Of a stretch of 64,000 bases of DNA, positions 28,886 to 39,700 are shown in pieces. Position numbers and translations under genes: made by a program. The DNA lies in the NCBI GenBank assembly GCA_030374805.1, contig JARGSG010000047.1:310001-374000 (forward strand), read 5' to 3'. The stretch is from Gracilaria gracilis (lineage: Eukaryota > Rhodophyta > Florideophyceae > Gracilariales > Gracilariaceae). The notes beneath the pieces were generated by a model. It made no database searches. It worked only from the letters and a program-made list of their open reading frames with translations, and was not told the DNA's origin. How positions within the stretch are numbered: the first letter of the stretch is position 1; every line of letters begins with the position of its first letter.

Positions 28886-30095
28886 GTTGCTGTGAAAATA
28901 GATTGCGGTATGAAACGGACTGGGTGGAAGACGGGCAGTAACCTTAGTAAGAAAAGTACAAGAAGTGAGCGATCAACTGGAGAAAAGGAGCAAACGCATT
29001 ATTGCCCACGACGGCGCGCGTGGCCCAGCGCAGGGGGCGGGGGATGACATTGTGCTGCGCTGACCCAGTGACGACGAACACGTTGGCAGTAATTAAAATT
29101 GAGGAATGTGGCGCATGCAGCTGACAGTTGGGCCATTGCCTTGCCGCATCCAATTTGATGTTGTGGATCAACTTGCCCATCAATCGTCGTCTTCTTCTTC
29201 TTCGCCGACTTTGTGCCAAACAAATGTACAGTATTAACAAAGTAGCTACAAGCCTGAAGACGGCAGACATACGATACGGAACGGGAATGGTTCTGGAAAA
29301 AACGGTACGAGTGTTCAACGCTACAATAGCTATGGATACAACTTTAAAACGCGAATGTTCCCTTTTATATATCAGTCACCGTCAATTACGCGCTTGGTTC
29401 TTTACCTTGCCGAACAGTGCAACATCAAGTTCGGACGCAAGAGTTGAATGAACCACTGCAAGCAACTGCCTCTCCCCGAAAAAGGCGTAAAGCTCTTTCC
29501 CTAGAATCGCCAGCTTGGAGATGCTGGCCTCCGCTTTGAGACCCAAACTCAGATCCATTGCTCTTCCCTTGGGCGAACGGAAGAAATGCGGGTTGCAATC
29601 GTCCATAAAATGCTAAAGCAACCTCTAGAACAAAGCGCTACTTCTGATTCACAAGATCCGAAACTCTGCAACCTGAACTGCAAGGTTGCCGCCGGGAACC
29701 CTTCGCAATGCGGTCGAGTATGTAGACCCAAGGAGGGGTAGAGTGATTCACAGCAATAAAGCACAATTATTGTCCTCGCAGCCAAACTTCTCTTTGCAGC
29801 TTGTACTATCCCTAGTTTTCCATAGTTCCTCCGGGTTCATTACTGGTGAGCACTTTAGGTTTAATTCGAATTAACGATAAAGAGAAGACACTGGTTTTTT
29901 CGATGTAATCCTGTTTGTCGTCACGTTTCATTGTGTCGGGTTCGAGACACGAAGCAGCCTACTAGCCGTGCTTTGGCAAATGGATGCCCTTACCCTGGCA
30001 CTCTCCTTTTCAACATCAAGTCCTCTCTCCCTTCCTCTCTGTCGCGAGTACATTCCATCCAACTCGTTTGCTTCCTTGTGCACTAACAAAGCTTC
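28886..30095. other. Long divergent intergenic region
   Basis: 1.2 kb with no recognised gene. A 74-codon ATG frame on the minus strand (29382–29606, containing SLGLKAEASISKLAILGKEL) has protein-like composition but no family; it could be a small gene or a relic. Confidence 0.35.
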
Positions 30096-32153
30096 ATGAC
30101 AACGAGGATACTTCTTTACAACCAAATGTTAATTCTCGTTTATACTTCATTTATCATCCTACATATGGCGTCTTCTGCCATTTTTGACACACAACCTCGA
30201 GAAATACCCCGTCCACCTCCAAACCCACATTCTGGCTCTCTGCTATCATCCGAATTATTCACAGACCAAAGTGAATACCTTGGCCTAGGAGATTCTGTTG
30301 GTTCAGTAGTGGCTGTTGGTGACTTCACCACCGATCGTTATGTCGATCTGCTCGTCGTTCCTCATGGCAAATTCATGCGTTCTCTTCAAGTGTTAGTGTG
30401 GAATCATCACAAATACTCCTTCTCTCGCGTTTCTTGTCCGACCAATTCCACTTTCAGAAGCATATTGAACCTCAACTCAATTCCGGGGGCGTCATCTGAG
30501 GCAAAAATAGTCTCTGCCGCGCCTTTCGATGCCAATTCCGACGGATTCCTTGACGTTCTGGTCAATGTTCTTCTACCAGATAGCTCTCATGTTGGACTAA
30601 TTTTGAAAGGAGACGGTTCGGGATGCTTACGTTTTGACAGAGTTCTCCCCGGCCTCACACCGAACATGTTAATCATGGATGCTAACGATGACATGCACAG
30701 TGATATCTTCTTCATTTCTGACCAGTCTGAGCGAGTGTTTTATATTAATGGACCACCAGGACGCTTTACCAAAATGATTTGGAGCCCTGGACCACTTTAC
30801 AACCATTGCGTGCCTACCACGCCGCTGAACTCGAATGCTTTTGTCGACATCGATGGCGATTGTGAACCAGATTTCGTTGTCAGCTCTTCTTGCGGGCTCG
30901 AGGTGTGGTTCAATCACGGATTGCACGAGAAAAGTTCCTCGCGTTGGGTGTATGGTCAGCAGTACTTCACAAAAGACCCTCACAACTTTGCAAACGCTTC
31001 GAAGGCAGCAGATCCTTTCAAAGTCTTGATACTTAACGAATCTGTATGGAATCCTATACATGGAGATGGCCCGGCCACATTTGCTGACTTCAATGCGGAC
31101 GGAACCATCGATATAGCTGTTGCAAATCGCCTTACAAGAGAAGTGAGGATTTCATACAATGTTAGACGCCCATACTATGGGAAGAAGCTTTGTTCTGTCG
31201 ATCCTTCATGGCACTTTGAAACACATGTTGCAGTTGAAGATGTTCACGTCTCTGATACTTTGTTTGGTCCGATGCGACTACAGAGTCGTATTCACACGGG
31301 GGACTTCAATTATGACGGGAAGTTGGATCTTCTTCTCATTGACGGGGACAGCGGCACTTTAAGCCTGTACGCTGGCGCGTCCACTGATTCCAATGCTATG
31401 TGGTACCCAAGACCGGACAAGTTTCTTGAACGCGTTCTTTTCCCACTAACTGGAAAGATTGGAAGTGAGCTTGAGCCCGAAGCCAATCGTTTGCATTTCA
31501 GGAGGTTTAGTGAGACTCCAATATTGTACAATCTGGAGGATCCTGTCGCTGCTGCTTTCATAGACTTGGACGAAAGCGGGCGACAGGATCTACTAATTTC
31601 GCAGGGTCACGGAACTAGACTGATATGGAATAGCTATCAGGACAAGGAGGATGCTGTGTACTTTAAGGCAACAGGAGTGAATGCTGCTCACAGGGGTTGG
31701 CAATCAAAGAAAGGAGGGGTTCAAGCCTTCTCGCCGTTGCCAGGCAATACGTTCAAAGTTTCCTACGGTGGGCGCTTTGGACGCGAAACACATACATGCA
31801 CGCAATGCCCACAAACTAGCGCCCTGTCCTTGCAGACATGTTCCTGTTTGTTTGGAATAACTCGCATTGCAAACTACATCGAGGAGATGGCCATGGGCGG
31901 ATCTGGGGGCGTGAGAACGTGGACGAGTTTAATGCCGAACGCGTTGGCCGTGATCTGGCCACAAGGGCGCAGAGCTCAAGGGGGAGTAAAATGGAAAGTG
32001 TCATATCTCTCCAAGGGACGGGATGGACAAATGAAGCGAATCGTATTCGTATTGTGCGTGACTTTGGTGATGCTCTTCTTTGCTATTCTGTACATTCATA
32101 CAGTGCAAGGAAAACAGGAAAAGTCGGGTAAGTTTGACTTCGGGTACACCTAA
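30096..32153 (+). CDS. ITFG1/TIP-like FG-GAP membrane protein
   Basis: 685 residues, near the length of human ITFG1 (T-cell immunomodulatory protein). A hydrophobic signal sequence (LILVYTSFIILHMASSA) is followed by FG-GAP beta-propeller blades with Ca-binding loops: DANSDGFLDVLV, DIDGDCEPDFVV, DFNADGTIDIAV, DFNYDGKLDLLL and DLDESGRQDLLI. A Cys-rich patch (HTCTQCPQ … LQTCSCLFG) and a single membrane span (IVFVLCVTLVMLFFAILYI) precede a short cytosolic tail. The family lies at the cell surface or in the secretory pathway; its role outside animals is unknown. An ATG ten codons downstream (30126) could also start the signal sequence. It converges on RAD23. Confidence 0.9.
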   Translation: MTTRILLYNQMLILVYTSFIILHMASSAIFDTQPREIPRPPPNPHSGSLLSSELFTDQSEYLGLGDSVGSVVAVGDFTTDRYVDLLVVPHGKFMRSLQVLVWNHHKYSFSRVSCPTNSTFRSILNLNSIPGASSEAKIVSAAPFDANSDGFLDVLVNVLLPDSSHVGLILKGDGSGCLRFDRVLPGLTPNMLIMDANDDMHSDIFFISDQSERVFYINGPPGRFTKMIWSPGPLYNHCVPTTPLNSNAFVDIDGDCEPDFVVSSSCGLEVWFNHGLHEKSSSRWVYGQQYFTKDPHNFANASKAADPFKVLILNESVWNPIHGDGPATFADFNADGTIDIAVANRLTREVRISYNVRRPYYGKKLCSVDPSWHFETHVAVEDVHVSDTLFGPMRLQSRIHTGDFNYDGKLDLLLIDGDSGTLSLYAGASTDSNAMWYPRPDKFLERVLFPLTGKIGSELEPEANRLHFRRFSETPILYNLEDPVAAAFIDLDESGRQDLLISQGHGTRLIWNSYQDKEDAVYFKATGVNAAHRGWQSKKGGVQAFSPLPGNTFKVSYGGRFGRETHTCTQCPQTSALSLQTCSCLFGITRIANYIEEMAMGGSGGVRTWTSLMPNALAVIWPQGRRAQGGVKWKVSYLSKGRDGQMKRIVFVLCVTLVMLFFAILYIHTVQGKQEKSGKFDFGYT

Positions 32154-32440
32154 GCTCGCGCTTTAAGACCAGCAAAAGTCAGCACGGTACCCAGTTACAA
32201 CGAAGGTAATACGCAAGTCTAAACCCCAGCCGTTGCGCATGCGGACGTGTAACATCGCATTCGACAGCCTAGCTGAATTGTTTGCTTCAACCAGCCATGT
32301 ACAATGCTGAGCACTACGAGCCCACATACCAACACAAAAAGCTTGAGGGCGGTTCGACGACCGATTTCAACCAGAAATGCCGTACTGACTGTTAGCGAAT
32401 GAAGAAGACCTTCGATCTGTAATTGAGCTCGATAGTCCCT

Positions 32441-33757
32441 TCAGGCAGGAGGGCCCTGGTTCCCTTGGTTTGGTCGGTCGGATTGGTTCTGTCCACCATC
32501 GTCTTGCTCGGTAGCGTTGGCAGCGGCGGCATTTGCGGCTTGATCAGCGCGAAGTTGCTCGGCGTTCTCGACCAGATAGTTAGCAGCAAGATTTTCGTTA
32601 CGATCGCAAGCGAGCCACGTTTCAACGACTTGAGCTTGTTCGAGGCCGAATCCAGCAGCCAGTTCATTTAACCGATGTAGTTGCTCATGCTCCTCCTCAG
32701 TGACAAGTATTTGCCCCGGGGCAGGACCACCACCACCACCTGCTCCTGCCATGGCCTGAGTCAATTGCTCCATGGCTGCATCACCACCTTCTTCCCCTTC
32801 CGGGATCGGTTCATTAATTAGCCTTGTAAATTCTGCCTGATTGTCTTCAATGAGGGCCATCAATGAAGGGTTGACATTCTCAAGTTGCTGCAAGAGCTGT
32901 GGAAGTACCGCTGGATTAGACTGAATTAAGCGCCTCATGAAGTTAAATTGAGGCACCGATCGGAGGAAGTCGAGACTGCCGGTACCACCGCCGCCACCAG
33001 CGCTGGGGGAATTGCCGGCAGCCTCAAACATATTGAACGGTGTGGCAGCAGCGGCGGAGCGCGTAGAAGTTTGCTGACCAGTAGCAGGTGGATCAGTGGA
33101 GGGCGGATTCGGGGTAGCATTGGGTGTGGCGGCAGCCTGGGTGGGTGCAGTTGCGGCAGGGGTTGCAGCAGGCGGGGCAGTCGGTATTGCGCTCTCAGGA
33201 ATGCCGTTGAACAGATAGTCTACGGCTCGATCTGGGTTGTTGAAGGCGGCACGCAGCGCTTTCTTGACGTCGGCCTCTGGGAATCCCATCTCACAAATTC
33301 GGCGCACGGTTTGCTCGTACTCCTGACCGACGACTAACGAACTGGGGCCCGAGGGATCGGCGGAGGAAGATGTGGCTGGTTGAGGCTCAGTAGGGGTAGA
33401 TTGCGGTTTCGGGGCGGGGGTGGATTCAGCGGGCGGTTGAGGAGTGGGTTTAGGGGCGGGAGCGGGGGCGGGGGCGGGTGCGGGGGCTGGTGCAGGATTA
33501 GATGTGGCAGCAGGTTTGACCGGTTTCTTCTTGGGTGGCATGACGACTACAAAACCGGTGGAGGAAATTCCGGCGGAGGAAACCGTGGCATCATCAGCAA
33601 GGATCTTTCCCTTGAAAATGAGGCGGTAGGAAGCGTACTCGGAAACATTCTCACGGTCGGCTACTTTGCGCTTGACGTCGAGAATGGTGTCGGTGGGCTC
33701 GGCAGCTAGTTTGAAAGTAGCGCCAGTAAGAGTACGGAAGGTGACTTGGACGGCCAT
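32441..33757 (-). CDS. RAD23: RAD23, ubiquitin receptor and repair factor
   Basis: 438 residues with the full RAD23 plan. UBL domain at 1–76 (MAVQVTFRTLTGATFKLAAE), a Pro/Ala linker (PAPAPAPAP), UBA1 at about 150–190 (VRRICEMGFPEADVKKALRA), an STI1/XPC-binding domain (LDFLRSVPQFNFMRRLIQSN, then LENVNPSLMALIEDN) and UBA2 (FGLEQAQVVETWLACDRNEN), followed by a Q/N-rich tail. It carries ubiquitylated substrates to the proteasome and stabilises XPC/Rad4 in nucleotide-excision repair. The ATG at 33757 starts the UBL; the frame stays open to 34243 without likeness. It is divergent from the propeller-protein gene. Confidence 0.95.
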   Translation of the reverse strand: MAVQVTFRTLTGATFKLAAEPTDTILDVKRKVADRENVSEYASYRLIFKGKILADDATVSSAGISSTGFVVVMPPKKKPVKPAATSNPAPAPAPAPAPAPAPKPTPQPPAESTPAPKPQSTPTEPQPATSSSADPSGPSSLVVGQEYEQTVRRICEMGFPEADVKKALRAAFNNPDRAVDYLFNGIPESAIPTAPPAATPAATAPTQAAATPNATPNPPSTDPPATGQQTSTRSAAAATPFNMFEAAGNSPSAGGGGGTGSLDFLRSVPQFNFMRRLIQSNPAVLPQLLQQLENVNPSLMALIEDNQAEFTRLINEPIPEGEEGGDAAMEQLTQAMAGAGGGGGPAPGQILVTEEEHEQLHRLNELAAGFGLEQAQVVETWLACDRNENLAANYLVENAEQLRADQAANAAAANATEQDDGGQNQSDRPNQGNQGPPA

Positions 33758-35160
33758 TAGTGAAAAAAGGGGGTGGGAGAAGAAGGGAGGGGGCGAATTG
33801 AGGGCAGCACGGGAGTTTGCGGAGTCAACGGACGTCGGCGGCAGGCGGATGATATCAACGGTAGATAACACAGTCCAGCGGCTGCGATGAGATTTTGGAT
33901 GGAGCGCGAGACAGCGCGCGCGCGCCAAAAGGGCGCTTTTGGGGGCGTTCCAGCACCAATCGCCACCCGCCACGGCGCCACAGCGAAGCGAAAAAAAAAA
34001 AACAGCAGCGCCGCCGCCGCCGGCGTGTTGCGCGCTGCACGCTGCTGCACCGTGGAGTGGCCGCAAGTGCGACGCTTTGTGCTGCGTCTCTGCCCAGACG
34101 ACGCGTGCTTCCGCCCAGTTTGGTCCGCCCACTCGCGTTTCGTAAGAGCTATAAGCTCCTAAGATACCTTCGGAGTCTCTCGGGAGCTTTATGCAGTGCG
34201 CCTTGATGCGCCAGTCATAGAAATGCGCCGCCCATTTGCGCAAACACCACCACCTCCCTTCGCCTACAATCGCATAGAAGGTGCTTGTTGTCGTGCTTCG
34301 TCACGCGGCCGTACCGGAGCACCACTTCCGCGCTTTCTAACAACAACTTACGGAAACGCTACTTTCACCATGCAGCTGTAGCAATGAGCTTTCGCCTCCC
34401 TCCCGAACCACACAGGTATCTTCCAAAGTCATCGCAGCACAATTGGCGCCATTCTGCCGCTCGGGACCGATAGCCCATCGATACCTATCTTCCCCTATCA
34501 TGATCATACCCTTCACGGAATTTGTTTGCCCAGTGTCTGCCTGTTCAGTAATATCATCATGAGACTTCACTTCTGTTTTCCGATGAAATGCAGCCACAAG
34601 CCAGCCAACAACACCCTGTTCAGCATCCTGCTTACGGTTCTGTACTGTAAAACACATCGAAACCCAAACCCAGATTTCCAATCTCCAAGTCCGTTGTGCA
34701 TCTCGAATCTCAACATATCACAGCAAGTGAGCTCTCGTGGTTAACATTAGATAAGATTAGATACCGTTGCTGTCATCGTTGACTTTATCCCGCTCGATTG
34801 ACTTTGATTTCTGCGCACTACAATCCTCCTCCTCAACATCTGTTCGAACGACCAGCCGCTGTGCGTTATATATACCCAAGGGTAAGAGCGCTATCTTCCA
34901 AGGGTAAGAGGGCTACCATCTAACTTGACTGCTCGAAAACGTCAACCTTCTAGGCACCACACAATTCCATATTAGCTTAAAAGTGCTGTCTCCGATCTCT
35001 CTCTACCGATACTAGTCACGCCCTTCATCTCGTCAAATTGCTGCCTCTCTCCCAACAGTTGATGATGCATACCCTGCGCAGTCTATGCTAAGAATCTCTC
35101 GTCCGCCTTAACTATCAACCTCAACGCCTTAGCACCTAGACACATTTCCGAACCCCTACA
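33758..35160. promoter_or_regulatory. Divergent promoter region with duplicated CCAAGGGTAAGAG
   Basis: 1.4 kb between RAD23 and the propeller-protein gene. CCAAGGGTAAGAG occurs twice, at 34876–34888 and 34898–34910, 22 bases apart, just after a TATATATA at about 34868. The part next to RAD23 is GC-rich. No gene is recognised. Confidence 0.45.
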
Positions 35161-36378
35161 ATGTCAACCGCTTTCCTGAGCCCTTTCTTCCCCATAGTTC
35201 CCCCCAACCGTCATCGATCAACATCATCGTTCAGAATACGCAAAGTGAGGGCCTGTGCCACATCACCAACTTCAACACCATCGACAACCACAATCGGTCG
35301 CGTTTTCACGCCAGCTGAGACAGATGTTGGTGCTCTTTCCACCCCGATTGTCCATCGATACATGTCTGACGACGATGATCGTTTTGCAATGTGGTACACA
35401 TATCGACCTCGCAACTGGGAGAACAGTGCCCACACGCCCCCGGGAGCCCTCACCGGTCTTATTGCTCTCGCCCTGTCCCAAGATGGTATAAATTGGCGTC
35501 GCGTCGCGGGTCCACATGACGGTGCCGTACTCACCAACAACACTGAGGATTGGTGGGCGTTCGACACGGTACACATCGGTGCTGGAGATGTATTAATTGA
35601 CTCTAGCGCGCGCATTAGAGCAGATTCTGGCGTGTACTTCATGTATTACACAGGCGGTGATAGAGAAAGCGTTTCGATTGGCGGCATGGATATGGAGGGT
35701 ATTCGGATGCGAATAGGTCTTGCTCTTAGTAAGGACGGTGAGCACTTTTCCAGAATTGAAGGCCCTTATCCTTCGTCTGCCGTGCTTGATGTGGGGGGTG
35801 AAGGTGAATTTGACTCCCTATTCGTATCGTCTCCGCACGTTGTTCGCGTAGAGAAGGGGTACATCATGCACTACTACACGTTTAACGTGGAGGAGAAAAT
35901 GTACATGGTAGGACGAGCATTTTCCACGGATGGAATAACCTTTGAGAAGAAGGGGATTGCTCTGAAAGGTTCTGGAACACCCGGGGCTGCTGATGAGCGG
36001 GGAACTCAGCGGGCATTTGTTGTTAAGAAAGGAAGCGTTTATGTCATGTTTGTCGTACTATTTGATGCCAACCGCACGACACGGATAGGCATGTGCGAAA
36101 GCAACGACTGTGAGAACTGGGGACCAATCACTGTTGTGTTGGATGTCGGTGAATCAGACTCTTGGGACGAAGAATGTGTTTCGGACCCATACGCTGTCGT
36201 ACTCGATGACGGTTCTGCGCTTCTATACTACGTAGGCAAGTCTGGCAATCATGATATTGATTCAGGGAATGGTACATGCATAGGTGTCGCAAGGAGCAAT
36301 GGCACAGACTGGACAAGCTTTTCTAGAACGACTCCGAACACGATTGGAAACGCCGTTGCACCTCAGAACCCATTTTAA
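35161..36378 (+). CDS. Five-bladed beta-propeller protein of the GH43/GH32 type, plastid-targeted
   Basis: 405 residues. The first 45 are S/T/P-rich and basic, fitting a plastid transit peptide. The rest repeats the pattern of arabinanase/levansucrase/invertase-like propellers: RFAMWYTYRP, IALALSQDGINWRR, GVYFMYYTGG, IGLALSKDGEHFSR, YIMHYYTFN, GRAFSTDGITFEKK, RIGMCESNDCENWG and ALLYYVGKSG. The aspartate-containing blades (FDTVHIGAGD, FDSLFVSSP, DEECVSDPYAVV) could hold the acidic catalytic residues, but which ones are used cannot be told. The likely substrate is a sugar polymer or oligosaccharide in the plastid; land plants have a similar uncharacterised protein. It converges on the NB-ARC gene. 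Confidence 0.75.
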   Translation: MSTAFLSPFFPIVPPNRHRSTSSFRIRKVRACATSPTSTPSTTTIGRVFTPAETDVGALSTPIVHRYMSDDDDRFAMWYTYRPRNWENSAHTPPGALTGLIALALSQDGINWRRVAGPHDGAVLTNNTEDWWAFDTVHIGAGDVLIDSSARIRADSGVYFMYYTGGDRESVSIGGMDMEGIRMRIGLALSKDGEHFSRIEGPYPSSAVLDVGGEGEFDSLFVSSPHVVRVEKGYIMHYYTFNVEEKMYMVGRAFSTDGITFEKKGIALKGSGTPGAADERGTQRAFVVKKGSVYVMFVVLFDANRTTRIGMCESNDCENWGPITVVLDVGESDSWDEECVSDPYAVVLDDGSALLYYVGKSGNHDIDSGNGTCIGVARSNGTDWTSFSRTTPNTIGNAVAPQNPF

Positions 36379-36762
36379 CCCTTGTTCCTTTCATTTTAAA
36401 GTTTTGTTCTCTATTGCTACAAGCACCATTACAAAAAAGATGAGCGACAATAAGCGACAGATAACCGTGTCATATTACCACAACTCCATCGTCGACAATA
36501 AAGAGTTGTTCCACGTTATCAACCAAAATCAAGCGCAAACACAGCCTCCGGGATCGAAGTTTTCCAAATCTGTAAAGCGCTCTTCTTCGAAAACTCCTGT
36601 ATGTAGATGTTGCAGGCGAATCACCACCCACCTGGTAGACTCATGCAGCTGTGTTGCAATTTCCTGGGCTACAAACGTGAACCAGCGCTTCACGACTCCC
36701 GCAAAACATGAGGAGGAAAACCATGTTCTCACCTTGTTCAACAATTACCTCACAAACAAGGA

Positions 36763-39700
36763 CTATATCTTCAGCTTCAAGAATACCATTTGCCCGTTCA
36801 GCAACCCAGCACATATTGTTTCATTACCTTGAGAGTACTTGTAACACTCTATAGAAGAGGGCAGAGTGGCAAGTACCTCCTTACCATAACGTATATGGAA
36901 GCCTTTGCACCGTATTGGTGGTAGTGGGTCTGTTTCTTCAGTCTCCTCTTTCGCAAACCTAAGAACGGATACGGTTGGCATAAGACCTATATTGTCTTGC
37001 TCAAACCATCGGATACATGTACCACGTAGGAGATTCCAGACGCGGACTTCATGTCTTGAGACCGAAATAACACGTTCTCCATCGCTCGATATCTTGACAG
37101 TTCTAACCCTCCCTTTGTGTCCCCGGAGAGTTGCATAGCTACCATCGCATTTCACCAAATCCCATGTTCGAACTGAACCATCGAAAGAAGCACTTACAGC
37201 TCTATCTCCATCGGGACTGATATCTATACATGAAATCCAGTCTGAATGGGCTTGGAACGTTCCAAGGCTCTCATGAGCTTGTCCGTCAATTTTCCACAAT
37301 CGGAGACTGCCATCATACGCTCCAGAGATAACGCGTTCTCCCTTATTCGAAACTGCAACCGCGCTAATTTTTTTGCTGTACCCGGTAAGTGGTTTCCCAA
37401 TTGAAGTGCCTGTCGTGACATCCCACAAACGAAGAGTGCCGTCCAGCGAGGCAGAAACTACGACATTACCACTCTCGGTCAATGCAAGAGAGGTCACAGT
37501 TCCTGAGTGCAATGAGGGCGCAAGTGCTCTGCGAAGGGATTCCACGTTCCATATTCTCACAGTTTCATCACCAGCTGCTGATATGACAAGTGTGCCCTTC
37601 GAGAGAAAGGCAACACCACAAACGCCCTGTCCATGACCTCGAAGAGGCTTCCCGATCAGCGTGTTGTTGTCCACATCCAAAATGTGGACCACCCTTTCGT
37701 TTGAGCCGAAAACAAGATGTTTCCCGTCGTCATTGAAGCGCATAGCGGTTATCGTTCCAAAAGCAGCAGTATCGCACATGCTTCTTGTTGTTCCATTGCG
37801 CAAGTCCGATACACGGATCAAACCGTTTGATGCCGAAGCAAAAATCTGACGCTCATGATGAACCGCAAGGCAATCCACCGCCCGCGTAAAAGGTTCAGAA
37901 GACCAATTCTTGTCCTCCTTAAGATGAAGAACAGTGTCATCATTTGCGTTCACCATTGTTTCCAATTTCCACATTCGAACAAAACCGTCTGCGCTAGATG
38001 TGATCATGCGATCACCTCCGCCCAACAAATCAATCGTTGTGAAAGCACTTGCACTTTTCACATTGAAAGCTTCAGCTACTCGTTCCCCAGTTTCCAAATC
38101 CCACACGATGAGAGAGCCATCGTCGAAACCTGCAATAACAAAAAGTTCATCAACGGTTACTGCAATACTGGCGACTTGTCGATCATCTGGGAGCACAATC
38201 TCCCCGATCTGCCCGCTCGAAGCGCAATCCCATGCTTTGATAGTCATATCTGAGGAACTCGACACTATTACTTTTCCATTTTGAGAGCGGCACATGGAAG
38301 TCACCGCGTCAGTATGACCTCTCCATTGCCCCACAATCCTTTTTCGCCTCGTGTCAACCATTATGATTCGTCCATCATTACACCCACACGCGACGTAGTT
38401 ATCTCCTGCTAACGTAACCATGCATTGCGGACGCGACAGAATACGAATTATACTGCGCAACTGGTTCTTTGGAGAACCTAAGCACGGTTGAACCGGTTTT
38501 AACCACGGTTCTTTGATATCATTTTCAAAGCTTTGAACATAAGTGAAGAGGATACCTTGAACTTTGTTGACGGCAAGCAACCGATCATAGAAATGAAATG
38601 CTAATTGTTGAGAATCACTTCCAACATTCATCGCCGCCATTCGAGCTGCTGCGCCTATTTCTTCATATTCCTCGACAGTCATTTCCAGCGCTTGAGTATC
38701 TGTGGAGTTGTTGAACGTGAGAAAATCCGTGACAAAGCCAATGTCATTGTCAACTTGATCTGCACCGACTCCACCAAGTTGGGCCAGTACCCATTTTGGG
38801 TGAACAACAAGCTTCAACATCTCACTGCGATATCCAGCGTGATAGAGGTGGCGAATAAGATTTCTTTTAAGGTATCCTCCGTCCGGCACGCAAAGAGTCC
38901 ACCATGCCCGACAGTCTTCTGAACCCGTTGTCACTTCGTCATCCAATCCAGCCCCATATGCCCTCACTACCTTAGAGTGGTAGTTAGTGAAGTCCACTAA
39001 AGTCAACTCGCTGCAAACGTAGTCATGTACAAGGTCGTGGATCTGCAACTCATCTACGTGTCGATCTTGCTTCAGAAGCAAAACCGCGAGCCCTGTTGCA
39101 TCAAACAGAGTTGCCACGGTGCGCGTAATACCAGGAGATAAGTTCCACAGTTGGCGCAAAGCTTCTAAAGGCAAGTTGTTCCCTTTGTCTACTACACTGA
39201 AGGCTAAGAAGAGATCTCGAAAAGTGAGCCCCGTCGGCAGAGTGTTATCATACGTTTGCTCGAGGATCTGCAGAGCTGCCTGAACATGTTCACCGATGAT
39301 ATCGGTGATGCAAGGGACATCCATCTGGTCTTCGTCAAAGTTAGTGTCATGCTGCTCAAGGTACAGTTTCATAGCATCCTTACGAGTCATCCCTCGCTTG
39401 GTTGTGTTCGCAATGGTCTTTCCGGCAATAGCCAATGCTAACGGTAAACCATAACACAGCAGCAGCAGAACTCGCAAAATCTCCACGGTTTCTGGTTCGA
39501 CGAGTTCCTCCTTCGTGAAGCCTGCATGATTCAAGAATATGTACAAGGTATCTTCACCCAGAACTTCACGGGGAGTAATCGAAATACGATGGGCGCCCCA
39601 TATAGCCTCGGAGTCCTCGGAAATGAACACTATCACCGTTCCAGAACGAGAACTCACTAACGGCTTTAGTTTGAATACCAAGGCAGAGCCGACGTCTCCG

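Noticed and set aside
36284-36832. 182-codon + strand frame
   Set aside because: Overlaps the ends of two good genes in other frames and shows no domain.
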